In this document: one piece after another, positions 41,028-51,759 of the stretch
Layout: every line of letters begins with the position of its first letter
How positions within the stretch are numbered: the first letter of the stretch is position 1
Origin: Diphasiastrum complanatum
Taxonomy: Eukaryota; Streptophyta; Lycopodiopsida; Lycopodiales; Lycopodiaceae
Assembly: GCA_029204225.1 (NCBI GenBank)
Contig: CM055107.1
Coordinates: forward strand, 25,505,391-25,569,390
Length of the DNA: 64,000 bases
Reading direction: 5' to 3'
Notes under the pieces: model-generated
The model's input: the letters and a program-made list of their open reading frames with translations, nothing else
Database searches by the model: none
What the model was told of the DNA's origin: nothing
Translations under genes and position numbers: made by a program

Positions 41028-42572
41028 TTGATAAATAATTTTCTCAGAGCTATAGTTACTCCACCTTCAGAACCCAACAGTCAGCCATATGATGAAGATA
41101 AAAAAATATAATTGCAAGCAACAATATGAACCTACAATCGTTGATATGAGACAAAAACTTGAATGATCAGATTAAGCAAAATAATCTTGAAAAGATAGCC
41201 ATGACTTACAACTACGATTTCCATCCAACGCTATCAACTTTTTTTTTGAAAGGTGTTTTTATTTAGGAAGATCAAGCAATTTTTCTTGAACCTCTTGATT
41301 AACTTTGCACTATATAGGGCCCCATGTAGCCTCATCAAAGTTGGTAACCTCTGTTCCAACAATTTATAGCTCAAAAGATGTCTATACATAATTTAAAAGA
41401 GCACATCACACTCGTAAAAGCTCAAAACCTATGGGCATAAAAATATTTTCAACCATAATGTAAATTGCCAAGACAATCCTTTTCGCTTGGGAAAGGTTTT
41501 CTTTAGTGACCTTTATACCTAGTTGAATGGCCATGCAATTATGGCTCAGCTTAACAGCCTCACCATAAATTTAAGACCATTTTATCGAGCGCAAAGATTA
41601 CTAAAAAGACCATTTTCCAATAATTTTTTTTAGGGTGTAGGGTGAAGTTCACATGTAATTTAACTATAAAATTTACCAACAAATCAACTCAAATAATCAA
41701 ATTTTTTTTGCAACATGTCAATGGGGAGCATAGTGTTTTAGATGGTTTATTCCAAACCCCTTGATGAAGTAACATGTCTTTGTAACTTTAGGATGTTAAT
41801 CTAGCAAGTATGGAGTCAAATTGATTGATGACCTATTAAAACTCTACATATCGTGCAAAATTCCTGCCTAATTTTTCACTAAGCATGCAAATTTCCTCCT
41901 CACATTGTTAAGGATTTTTTAATATACATTTTGAGATTATTTTAAGATGAAATTTATAAAGAGCCAATCGATTATGGTCATAATTTGTAGGTTCTTTGTG
42001 AAAATGTTGGATTTTGACTCAATATTGTATATTGAAGTAAGGGGTAAAGTCTCAACATAAAGGCTTTATGTCCTTTGAGGGCCCCCCATAGAAAAACTTC
42101 GTTGGGTGTCATGAACATAATGCTTTTTATGCAATATTGCCCAAAGTTTCAACATAGATACTTGCTAGGAGTTTTTTGTTTTTTTAAATAGAATAATGCC
42201 ATTCAATGTCTATGATGAATTGATTTGGGCATTGAATGGGCTTTATGAATAATTACCCATAATGCTCTCCGTATGTGAAAAATATGAGAAAATTTTAATA
42301 ATGCCCCTACAAATAAGAATGAAAAAAATGTCGACATATATGAACGCCAAATAAAGCCAACATATAATTACTTGTGAAACAAATGTAAAGTTTTGGTCTA
42401 CTTACTATTCCAAAGTAAGCATCACAAAGAATATTGTCTTAGAGTTTACATAAAAACACCTTTCAAATGAATGAATTTTATAGTCATAACATGCATTTTT
42501 TTAAGGCAAGAATCCCATGTGTTCATGTGCAATAAGCATGTGTTCATGTAGCTCGTGTCACTTGTGACACCA
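41028..42572. other. AT-rich spacer
   Basis: No recognisable coding sequence. Confidence 0.4.
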
Positions 42573-42735
42573 CTTCTAGGTCCAATTTACACTTTAATGC
42601 CACCTCTAAAAACAAAATTTTCATGTCATTTCCAAGAATTTAAAAATCTCACACTTCTAGCTCCAATTTACACTCTAATGTCACCTCTAAAAACAAAATT
42701 TTCATGTCATTTCCAAGAATTTAAAAATCTCACAA
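42573..42735. repeat. 81-bp tandem duplication
   Basis: Two nearly identical 81-bp units (cttctag-tccaatttacac at 42573 and 42654) with few differences, so the duplication is recent. Confidence 0.9.
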
Positions 42736-44400
42736 AAACTATGCGTGGAAAACAAATGAAAGTTTGACACATAACACATTCATTGCCACTTAAAGACACA
42801 ATATAATGTGCATGTGCCATTCATAAATTGTTCTCATGTACATTTTAGCTATTTAAAGAAAAATTCATAAACAAAAACTCATAGAAGGGGCAGGTTCCTT
42901 GGCCATGCATGGCCCACAAAATCTTATGAAAATAAGCTCAAACAACCTTTTTGTTATTGATGGCTCCATGGCATGGACCCACTCCCCCACCCAAGGTGGG
43001 TATTTATAATGACGTTTAAATAAGACTCGTATCCCATCACGTGAAATTAATTCGACATTTTTGTGAAGGAATTGGAGGAGCCTTAGAATGGAATTTGGAG
43101 TAAAAAATCTTAAGTGCACCTTTCGAGTGTCGGAAAGTGCAAGTAAATTTTTTCACCTTTTTTCACAAGCACCTTCCGCTTAGATGGTGTGTAAAAAAAA
43201 TTTATGACCAAAAAAAAAAAGTTTTTATGAGGGAGGGAGGGACACCCCCTCGGGCAATTACATTTGGAGAAGGGCATTTGCGGATGGAAGGTTCATTCTA
43301 GAAAAAAATTATGGCGAAAAAAGGAAAAATAACAAAGTAAAAACAGATTTTATGAGGAGGAAGGGACGACCCCTCAAGCCTCAAGCTAGTACCAAGCTTG
43401 GAATTTGAGTTGCACCCATACCTTTCACCCTAATGGGCTTTTCTTTTTTTACCTTTCATATGACCTGTCAAATAAAATAAATATGAACATTTCAACCACT
43501 TAATACATATTTTTGTTGTGAATTTTACAATAGAATTTTAAAATTTTCAAACTAGCATGATATTTGAATTTCAAATGGAATGGCAATTTTTAAGTTCTAC
43601 ATTCAAATGACATGCTTTTGAAGTTTTTGTCTTCCTTTGAAATGCAAACTAGCCTTTCACGTGTAGTTTGCAAATGCCAAGCCTTGCTACCCCCAACTTT
43701 CAATTAGTGCTCTGAAACCTCTTTTGAATTATCCTCAAAAAACCTGCATTTTTTAAAGCTTCCCAATTTTTCGAAGATTGTTACTCATTAAAGAGTGCTT
43801 GAAAATCGTCAATATATTTTATGATACCAGTGTTTGAGAAAACATGCCGTGCCAACTCCATTCCTATACTTTGCCGATTTTTAAAGCATTACTTTTTTTT
43901 TAATGTGTCATTTGTGTGTATTTCTTGATCATCTCCTCATCATATTCCTTTCTCTTTTTCTTTTCTCTTCCTTTCTTTCCTTCGTTCTCTTTCTTTCTCT
44001 CTTGGTTTTCTCTTTCTTTCTTGTGTTCTACGTGTTCTCTCTCTCTCTCTCTCAACTCACATTATTGTTATTTTTCCTTGTACAACTTAAAAAAATCTTA
44101 AAAATTTAAAAACACGGACTCTCTCTCTCTTGCCCTTTTATACTTTTTTTCTCTTTCTAAAAGATTACATTTCTATAAATTTCTAAAGTCATGTTCTCTT
44201 TTTAAAAATTTGTAAAGTCACATGTCATTTTCAAGCATTTTAAATAAACTTTAGGGCAAACGTGACCCAATCAAAAGCCAAACGTGGCCCAATCAAAATG
44301 CAATAAACTCGTTTTTTCCATGGCTGGTGACATTCTCTCTCACTCTCTCTCGTTTTTGTTTTCTTTTTGTGCTTTTGTGTTGTGCTGTGACAGCCTAGAG
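42736..44400. other. AT-rich spacer with pyrimidine-rich tracts
   Basis: CT-rich runs at 43940-44060 and 44115-44155. No gene recognised. Confidence 0.4.
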
Positions 44401-44959
44401 GTAGAGGTAGAGGGAGGGAGGTACACGTAGATCACAGTGGAGGTAGAAAACAAAAGATGAGCATCATCATCATCCATGAGACGTTGCTAGGGACCTTTCC
44501 ACTTCCATCATCATTTCTTTTAGTGCATCCATCCACAACAACAACGACAACAGCAGCCACAACAACAATATGAAAAGGCAATAATGAAATGTTTTGGCTA
44601 TAATTGTTTTATATAATCCTAGAGATTCTTGATGTGAGCTCCAGGCTGGCTGGGTTTTCGTGTCATGTTATGCCCACCCAATTGCGGCGAATTAATTGTT
44701 CAATCCCAAAAAGCGAGAAAACCAGAGAGGCAGAGGAGATGGAGGGTGTCTGATCAAGAATTGGGTTCGGTTTTGATCAAGAATTGGGTTTGGTTTGTTG
44801 CTGAGAAGCAATCAAGTGCGATAGAATTAAGAATTGGGTTTGGTTTGTTGCTGAGAAGCAATCAAGTGCGATAGAATTAAGAATTGGGTTTGGTTTGTTG
44901 CTGAGAAGCAATCAAGTGCGATAGAATTAAGACCTGAATTGGCCAAGAACAAGAAGAGG
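44401..44959 (+). promoter_or_regulatory. Probable promoter and 5' region of the snRNP gene
   Basis: The sequence is less AT-rich than its surroundings and contains (CAT)n and (CAACAA)n-like runs at 44465-44570. It ends in three perfect 50-bp repeats just before the first ATG. Assignment as promoter/5' UTR is from position only. Confidence 0.35.
44781..44930. repeat. Three perfect 50-bp tandem repeats
   Basis: The unit starting gaattgggtttggtttgttg is repeated at 44781, 44831 and 44881 without a visible difference. A partial fourth unit (gaattgggttcggtt, 44758) precedes it. Confidence 0.95.
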
Positions 44960-45459
44960 ATGAAGATATCGGCAGGGCTTAATACTCTAGTATCAGGGCC
45001 TTTTGGTGGCAGAAGACAGCGTTATGAATCCCTCGTTTCTTCGGAGGCAAATACGTCCAGCAGGAAGGTTGATGCTGCTGACGGACTCAATGGCGTACAC
45101 ACAGCCTCTAGCACCATGAAGCTTTCGATCCTTAAGCTTGATGGTACCTCCTTCGGTATTTTTCTTGTACATTTTTCTTACATAACCAACTCAATTGCCG
45201 TTATGTATGTGCTTGTGATCGTATTCGGGATGCAGAAAGGACAGAAATGCTGCTTCCAGACGTGACATGAGTTCACATAACCAGCTCAATTCCTGCTCCA
45301 TATGCACTTGTGATCCTATTCGGGATGCATAATTGACACAATGGTGCTTACAGATGTGACAGTTCACAATAATGCGTCAGTGGGGGAATTGAAGGCTGCG
45401 CTGGAAACAACAATGAATGAGCTAGAGCGAGCTGAACTGGGATATTGTGACATCCAATG
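44960..45459 (+). CDS. U11/U12 small nuclear ribonucleoprotein 25 kDa-like, first two exons
   Basis: Exon 1 44960-45155 and exon 2 45354-45459 join in phase (TTC G|AT, giving F-D). The ATG at 44960 is the first in frame after an upstream stop. The protein opens MKISAGLNTLVSGPF, then KLSILKLDGTSFDVTVHN, ASVGELKAALETTMNELE and GYCDIQW. This is the ubiquitin-like fold of the minor spliceosome protein SNRNP25 (compare the family pattern ATV.DLK.AI....N...GHRHISW). Exon 2 ends in codon TG before donor GTACGT. It would act in the nucleus in U12-type intron splicing. The N-terminus is less conserved in the family and the last exon is uncertain. Confidence 0.75.
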
Positions 45460-45549
45460 GTACGTGGTAGCTCTTATGCTCCCAAAGTTTCCACTGTCAT
45501 TTCAAGCTCTTTGGGAATTCCATTTTTCAGCGATAAATAGTAAAAAGAT

Positions 45550-45735
45550 GCTTGGTTGCCAATTCTACGCCATTCTTCATCTGCATGGAAGGTGGGAGTC
45601 TTGTCAAGAGGATCACATTGCAAGTTATTTTGTATCTGATGAAGGATCGACGAGATTGCTTGTTAATGACTGAGATTACACGAGTATGCGCCTCGTTGAA
45701 CCGAATTCTGTAGCCTCAGGACTCAATTTAGTTTG
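45550..45735 (+). pseudogene. Possible terminal exon of the SNRNP25-like gene with premature stop
   Basis: YFVSDEGSTRLLVND resembles the end of the family's ubiquitin-like domain (CLxYxGxKLLxD). It is in the same frame as exon 2, then meets TGA at 45671-45673, after which DYTSMRLVEPNSV could continue the fold. The acceptor is not clear (one option is before 45592). Either the gene is truncated or I have the splice wrong. Confidence 0.35.
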
Positions 45736-46120
45736 ATAGTCAAGATACGTATGTGATTTTCATTTAGTAAGACTGGGCGAATTTTTGCCATGCTTTTTTG
45801 GAATCTTTTTGTGAAAACTTTACCCTGGAAACACTGGAAACTCTTCCTGCAATGGCGTGCCGGGTGCAGACAATACAGGGATGCAACAAGGACAACCGAA
45901 ACGGAACAGAGGACGCTACCGACGAGAAGTCAAAATGAAGCGCACCTGCCCACATGTAGGTTTACAGCGTGCTCATCTAGGATGAGATTCGGGATGAGGG
46001 TGGAAGATCATAGGTGTTCCAGGATCAGGAAAATCAGAACCCAGGATGAAGTATGAGCAGGGATGTCCCAGGATGAGCGAGTGCACAACTCCCATGTGGC
46101 AAAACAGCTGTGCAGTTGAT
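45736..46120. other. Spacer
   Basis: A short open stretch (MACRVQTIQGCN, about 45853) is present but not recognised. Confidence 0.35.
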
Positions 46121-46700
46121 TTCTCTCTCAAATTCTTTGTATTCCCATAACTTTTCTCAGTGCCTCATAACTTTTCCTCTCCGGTCCTTTAGTAAGGACA
46201 TCTCTGTCAGCATGTCGTCTGTTGAGCAACATTCCAATTCTGTTTCTCCTTCTCGCACCTTTTCGCAGGAAGTGATACTGTATGTTTATATCCTTAGAGC
46301 ACTTATGAAAACTCGAGAGTATCGAGCCAGCATTGTCATTATATATTGTTACCCGTTCATTTCTTCTGTGACTCAATTTGCTTAAGATCCTTCTCAGCCA
46401 TATCCCCTTCCTTCGCCGCCTGACGTGCGGCGATATACTCCGCCTCCGTTTTAAAGAGAGCTAGTATGCGTGCCCTGTGCTTCCCCAACTCAAAGGCCAC
46501 CTGCTATCATATATGCATAGCACCTAATGGACCTTCTATAGTGTCTGTCTCCGGTCCCCGATCTGCATCTGAGTATCCTACCAATGACCCAATCTGATCG
46601 TGAGTAAACAATTCCACAGCTGTGCCTCAGTTATACAGCAAAGCTCTCTTTTGATGCCTTCCAATACTCCTGCCCAGGGTTCTCCAAAATTTTACTCTGT
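46120..46700 (-). pseudogene. Copia RNase H remnant
   Basis: On the minus strand, NPGQEYWKA, GYSDADRGPETDT, KTEAEYIAARQAAKE, VTIYNDNAGSILSS, KDINIQYHFLR and DMLTEMSLLKD are spread over several frames. The order matches the end of a copia polyprotein. It is disabled by many frame changes. Confidence 0.82.
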
Positions 46701-46776
46701 TTCCTACAACAGTCCCAATGAGTCCTTTAAGATCCCGTTTTGATTGGACTCAGATCTCCAGTCTTTAGCAAACAGC

Positions 46777-47121
46777 TGTTGTCTGTTAATATCAGAGAGC
46801 TGACAGACAGATCCAACTTATGCAGATAAGGCAATTTGTTGGTATTTATCAAACATAAACAAAACAGATAGAATATACAAGCTCTCTCACTCTCCCTCTC
46901 TCTCGCTCCAAGAAACATAGGAGATAAGAGCTCCAAAATAGCAATTACTCTGTTATTCCAACGTGCTGTCTTATACATTAGCTTAATTATCCCACTATGC
47001 CACTTTTCCAGTGGCCACTAGTTTTCTGGTTAGGCTCATCTGCTTGCTTGCCCTATTTTATGTTGACTACTTGTCATGTGGCTTATGAGTTCCACGGATG
47101 TGTTGGGCACAATTCCCAACA
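46777..47121 (-). repeat. LTR (345 bp) with polypurine tract
   Basis: On the minus strand it starts TGTTGGGAATTGTG just after the purine tract AAGTGGGAGAT (47122-47132). It ends CAGACAACA and has TG...CA ends. The purine tract identifies it as a 3' LTR of a minus-strand copia whose body lay to the right and is gone. Confidence 0.75.
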
Positions 47122-47285
47122 ATCTCCCACTTGACCACTACATCCAAAATACTTAAGGTGTGAGGTGAGTCAGAATATAAATTTCCATTGAGTTATGGCT
47201 GATTACCATTTGATTTTTGGGGCTCTCAACATTTAAAATGAACCAGGATTCTTTTGTTGCTGCAACATGTTGCTGACCAGATCTT

Positions 47286-47860
47286 TCAGGCACAAGACAC
47301 AAATTCTTCTTGAGTCTCACTTTGATCCACCATAGTCTGTTTCCACAATTGCAAGGGTTCATTTCTGCACTCGTACTCCTCTTCTTTTTCAGTCTTCCTC
47401 AAAGCTATTATCCATTTATGCTCTTCCTCGAGCCTTTTTGCCTCCAGCAACTCCTTCCCAATCCAAATTCGCTCCTCCTGCCACACTTTTTCTCAATATC
47501 TACCTCATGCTCCAAGATCCAATTCACAGCCTCCTCAACACTCCCACCTTCTCTGAGATACCAAGTCCTAGTGACCCTAGCAACAAGAAACCCCATCCCT
47601 CCTAGCTCTGCAATTAGCAGATCCTGATTCGCTTGCTTCTCACTATCTCCTCGTTTCTTCTTGATGTTTTGAGCAAAGGCTCTATCATTTCCAATGTAGG
47701 TTGCAACCAGACCATATCTCTTCTTCGTTACACCCTTTAGATAGACTTCTGTTTTAATCTTTATTGCTTCCTTGAATGATGAGGCACCAACAGGCGTGAT
47801 CACGTAATCCTTCAAAAATTTCTTGCCAACATGGTCCTTCCCTCCATCGTGCAAGTCCAA
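47286..47860 (-). pseudogene. Chimeric enolase-UBA/UBX-protein gene fragment
   Basis: One 150-codon open frame (47860-47408) first reads HDGGKDHVGKKFLKDYVITP, VGASSFKEAIKIKTEVY, KKRYGLVATYIGND and FAQNIKK. This corresponds to enolase around NGGSHAGNKLAMQEF / PVGASSFKEA / DEGGFAPNI. It then changes, in frame, to LIAELGGMGFLVARVTR and SVEEAVNWILEHEVDIE, the N-terminal UBA domain of a UBXN1-like protein. After a frame change ERIWIGKELLEAKRLEEEH and IALRKTEKEEE follow, the coiled-coil of the same protein (47486-47330). Enolase catalytic residues are altered (DEGGF reads NDRAF). There are no visible introns, so retroposed or transposon-captured fragments are likely. Confidence 0.8.
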
Positions 47861-48009
47861 TGCTGCATAAAGGTCGTAAAATGAGCACTAGAAGCCACTT
47901 TATCAACATGCTGAAGATTCTGTTCATCTGATGATGTGAAAAGAGCAATAGATGTCAGTGTATCCCCCCCCCCTTCAATATTCGAGTCACGATCATCTTG
48001 CTGCAAAGC

Positions 48010-48189
48010 AACACCAATTGGTTGCTACCTCAGAAAGCTTAAGAGCATATGTAGTCTGCCGGGATTTATTATGCAGCAGCTGGAACCCCAAGCACTTCAC
48101 TGCTCACTTCACTGCTTGGCAGCCAATGCTATCAATGTTTGCAAGGATACCATTAGTGGTAAGGGCTATGACTTTAAATCTCCGACCTG
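48010..48189. other. Spacer
   Basis: Nothing recognised; a C-run lies at 47965-47973 just before it. Confidence 0.35.
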
Positions 48190-48557
48190 GGGATAAGTCA
48201 TAGAACCACTAGAATGGATATGCATGGGGAGTTGTTAATCCCACAAGCATGTTTGGGAAATTTGGCTTGGGCTATAGCCATATAAGAGTGGGTTCAGACT
48301 ATGCGATGAGACTAAGGATCTTCGAATACCTAGGTGAGGCAACTATGACAAAGATTTGGGCTAAAGTGGCATGGTGAATGGGATGCTATGGCTATTACTT
48401 AAGCGAGGGATCTAGGATGTTGTATATAAGTCCCAGCTCAAGGGTGACCTTGGATTTGCTCTACGGTTGAGTTTGGTGATTTACTTGTCCTATTCCCTAT
48501 TGTTCTTTACTAATTTAAATTCGTGTTAGGATCAAAACTATGGGGGCATTACATTAG
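48190..48557 (+). repeat. Possible LTR remnant
   Basis: TATA-like gttgtatataagtccc near 48418 is followed by U5-like sequence ending tgggggcattaca. No second copy or primer site was found. Confidence 0.3.
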
Positions 48558-49140
48558 GCATTGGAAGTAACTCCATCTTTTAACAATATTATCTTGTTTA
48601 CTCCATGTGGCTTTTACTCTTCTCTTGTCATGATTCTCCCTTGTCAAATACGACATCTTGTGCAATACTGAATCTCCTTCATTTTTTCTATAGGGACGTC
48701 TGCATACCCTATGCAATCATACACCCTTCAATGAAATGATCCTTATAAACCTTCAATACATTCCTCCTCTAGGGTCCTACTGGGCATTGCACTGATTGGT
48801 GAATGACTTGAGGGGAAAATTGTGGTGCTAGTGGCCTCCACCTATAGACCTCTTAGCAATTAATTGTGTGCATCAGACACTGGACTATCTCACCTATTGA
48901 CAATTCTTGTGTTCTGCAACTTTAGTTTGTTGTGGTTCGTATAGTGTGGTGAATCCATGTATAATTCTATTACATACAAGCTCACAAACCCTAACTAAAT
49001 ACGTAGAATTACCTAGCAAATTCGTCACGTTATTAATCTCAAGCAACTGTACATAGATCAGCAAGCAAACATGAGAGCTCTACTGCAAGACTCCTCCCAA
49101 CCATATCTGCATAGCAATAACATAGGAAATGCCTAGCAAG
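48558..49140. other. Spacer
   Basis: No gene or element recognised. Confidence 0.35.
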
Positions 49141-49560
49141 GCTCACACTATATCCCCTCAAGCACCCCCCCACATCCTAACGTCGACAAATGGCAAACTC
49201 CATGCACAGTCGCCACTTGGCAGTACCCTAACACAGGCAAGCTAGTAGGTGGACAGTCTGACACGTGTCACTCATGCATTGGACCGTGTCCCAATGAGCA
49301 TATGACACGTCCTGTTGAATTGTCCATTGACCGTCCGACAAGCGTCACTCATGCATTGGACCAAGTTTCCCAGTGAGCATATGGCACATGTCATGTTGAC
49401 CGGTCAACCCTTCCTACTTTTTAGGAGGTCAGTGCAACAGACTCATGAGACCCAATACCCCCTTGGCCATCTCGAAATTAGTCACTATAATAAATATTTG
49501 CATTGCAATTTATAATTGTCTCCACAGGCCGGTGATTTAGCCATTTACAATTTACATTGG
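49141..49560 (-). repeat. Probable 3' LTR region of gypsy-1 with a 77-bp duplication
   Basis: It lies directly 3' of the gypsy-1 chromodomain. It contains two diverged 77-bp units (gtcactcatgcattggacc at 49267 and 49344). Exact LTR ends were not resolved. Confidence 0.4.
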
Positions 49561-51105
49561 GCAAGGGACTCAAAATACATGTGACATCCCTTCCCTCCTC
49601 GGATGACATCATCCTCGATGGCAAAGTTTGGATACTATGCATGCAACCCATGTGCGGTCTCTTAGGTAGCATCATTGAGAGGTCGGCCATGCCATGCAAC
49701 CAAGTACTCACGAAGCAAATGATTCCGCAACCGTCTCTGCCTTTGGTCCAATACTCTCGCTGGTCCATGCATCACCTCCCCATGCTCTTGAAACAATACA
49801 AGGCCATCAGCCAAATCACCATCATGTAAAACCTTCTTTAAGCGTGAAACATGAAAAACATGATCAACCTTACAACCAACAGGCAAATCCAATTCATAAG
49901 CAACACTATTAATCTTTCTAACAATTTTCCAAGGTCCACAATATCTAGGTGACAACTTATAACACTTCCCTGTCTTCAGGGTTTTCGAGTCCTTTGGAAT
50001 CCAGAGAAACACCATGTCTCCTTCCTCAAAATCTCTTGGCGTACGATCCAGATCGGCATATGTCTTTGCTCGATCCATCGCCACTTTTACATTTTCCTTT
50101 GCTAACTCCAACATCTGTTGCATGTGAGTTAGAAATTCCATAGCACTAGGTGTCTTATCAGGCATATCTATAGTAACTGGATTGGCTGGTCTAAAACCAT
50201 AATTTAGCTCGAAAGGACTCATTTTTGTAGATGTATTCTTTTTATCATTATAGGCAAACTCCAACAATGGTAGGTAACGTTCCCATTGCGTTTGCCTTTC
50301 ACTCACATATGCCCTAAGCATGTCTTCCAAGGTTTGGTTAACTCTCTCAGTCTGCCCATCTGTTTCAGGATTATCAGAACTACTCATTCCCAATTGCACC
50401 TCTAACTTCTCAAATACTGCAGTCCAAAAATATCTAGTAAAACGAGAATCCCTATCAGACACAACGGATCTAGGAAATCCATGAAGTCTGAATACATGCT
50501 GTATAAAAAGCTCAGCTGTACCAGGTACATCAATCTTATTATTAGTGGGCATAAAATGAGCCATCTTAGTGATTCTGTCAACCACAACTAGGATAGCATT
50601 ATGTTGCTGCTGCGTACATGGTAAATATGTAGTAAAGTCCATGGAAATACTCTCCCATCTCCCTTCTGGTATGGGTAACGGGCATAATAATCCAGGCACT
50701 TTAATCCTCTCAACCTTATTAACTTGACACTTAAAACAATGTGTCACATAATGGTTTACTTCTTTCTTAAGTCCAGACCACCAAAAGTTACATTGTATCA
50801 ACTCATAGGTCCTATCCACACCAGGATGACCAGCACTAGGGCTATCGTGACAGAGATTCGCAGCACCTCACAAGCTAGAATAAGAGCACCTTTCTTGTAC
50901 CGAATCTCCATTAGGAATTCTTGCATGAGCTCAAACCCATCTGGCTTGACGGCCTCTAAGGTCTGGTTGCTTACAAAAATATCTCAGAGGTATCATGATA
51001 AGAGAATACCTCAAATTCCGATGCATACAGATAATGCCTCCATGTCTTTAATGCATGAACTATGGCATACAACTCCTTTTCATGAGTTGGATAATTTTTT
51101 TTTGT
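49560..51105 (-). mobile_element. 5'-truncated Ty3/gypsy chromovirus (gypsy-1)
   Basis: It starts on the minus strand inside RNase H (STHEKELYAIVHALKTWRHY pattern, about 51100) and runs through integrase to a chromodomain. Gag, protease and RT are absent. The long intact integrase frame suggests a fairly recent copy. Confidence 0.88.
49662..50860 (-). pseudogene. gypsy-1 integrase with chromodomain
   Basis: The HHCC zinc finger is visible as H in CHDSPSAGHPGVDRTY and C..C in HCFKCQVNK. The DDE triad is D in ISMDFTTYL, D in VVSDRDSRF and E in DGQTERVNQTLE. A GPY/F-type module follows (SPRYCGPWKIVRKINSVAY), then a chromodomain: ARVLDQRQRRLRNHLL, REYLVAWHGRPLNDAT. The frame ends in TAA exactly where the conserved Trp of DATWE should be. 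Readable but stopped sequence (ETAHGLHA) follows. Chromodomain integrases target insertion to particular chromatin. Confidence 0.92.
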
Positions 51106-51229
51106 AGGGTTGGTGTGAACTTAGCACATTCCTTAAGCCATTTCAAATCTTGTCTAGTGCAATTATCTTTTCTTTTTGGTTCTTGTTCCTTCCTCATCAA
51201 TGTGATGTGCCATCTTCTTGCTTACATTA

Positions 51230-51560
51230 ACAAGCCTTTTCACTATAAATTAGTTGTACTCCCATTGATGCTAGCTGTCCCTATTCAACCATCAATTTGA
51301 GGATGATATGTATATGAGAAGTTCAAAGTAGTAAAGTGAACACCTTCATAAGAAACTATGACCTAGGTGTTTCACAATTCATAGAACTATACTTGATTTG
51401 CAGAGTGTGCACCTTGAGACTCTTCAACTCTTTTTTTGTGGGACAAAATGAGTTTGCTTGCTAATCTTATCCAAAATTTGGATGTTTGGGGCAACATTGG
51501 TAGGAGGGATGTCCACAAAACCAAATGCACACCACATAAAATCTTTGAGTAGACTTGATG
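51230..51560 (-). pseudogene. Second gypsy integrase core remnant
   Basis: On the minus strand, GFVDIPPTNVAPNIQILDKI and SKQTHFVPQK (compare DFI..LP...VVVDRLTK..HFIP) come first. YTYHPQIDG (compare AYHPQTDGQTE) follows in correct order. It is separate from gypsy-1 and much more decayed. Confidence 0.6.
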
Positions 51561-51759
51561 AAGAACTAGTGCATTCAAAAGAGTTTGAGCAAAATGTCAT
51601 TTAAGTTGTTCCATATTTGATGATGGTTTATGTGGTCAAAAAGGTGGAAATCATCACTCTAGTGACATTCTCACAATTAAACCAACATGGGCATCATATC
51701 TTTGATAGTTATGAGTCGACAACTGGGTGGTAGAGATGTATAAATTCTATATGAGAAGG

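Noticed and set aside
44781-44930. 50-bp repeats, considered as a CRISPR array
   Set aside because: The units are directly adjacent without spacers, and the sequence is eukaryotic.
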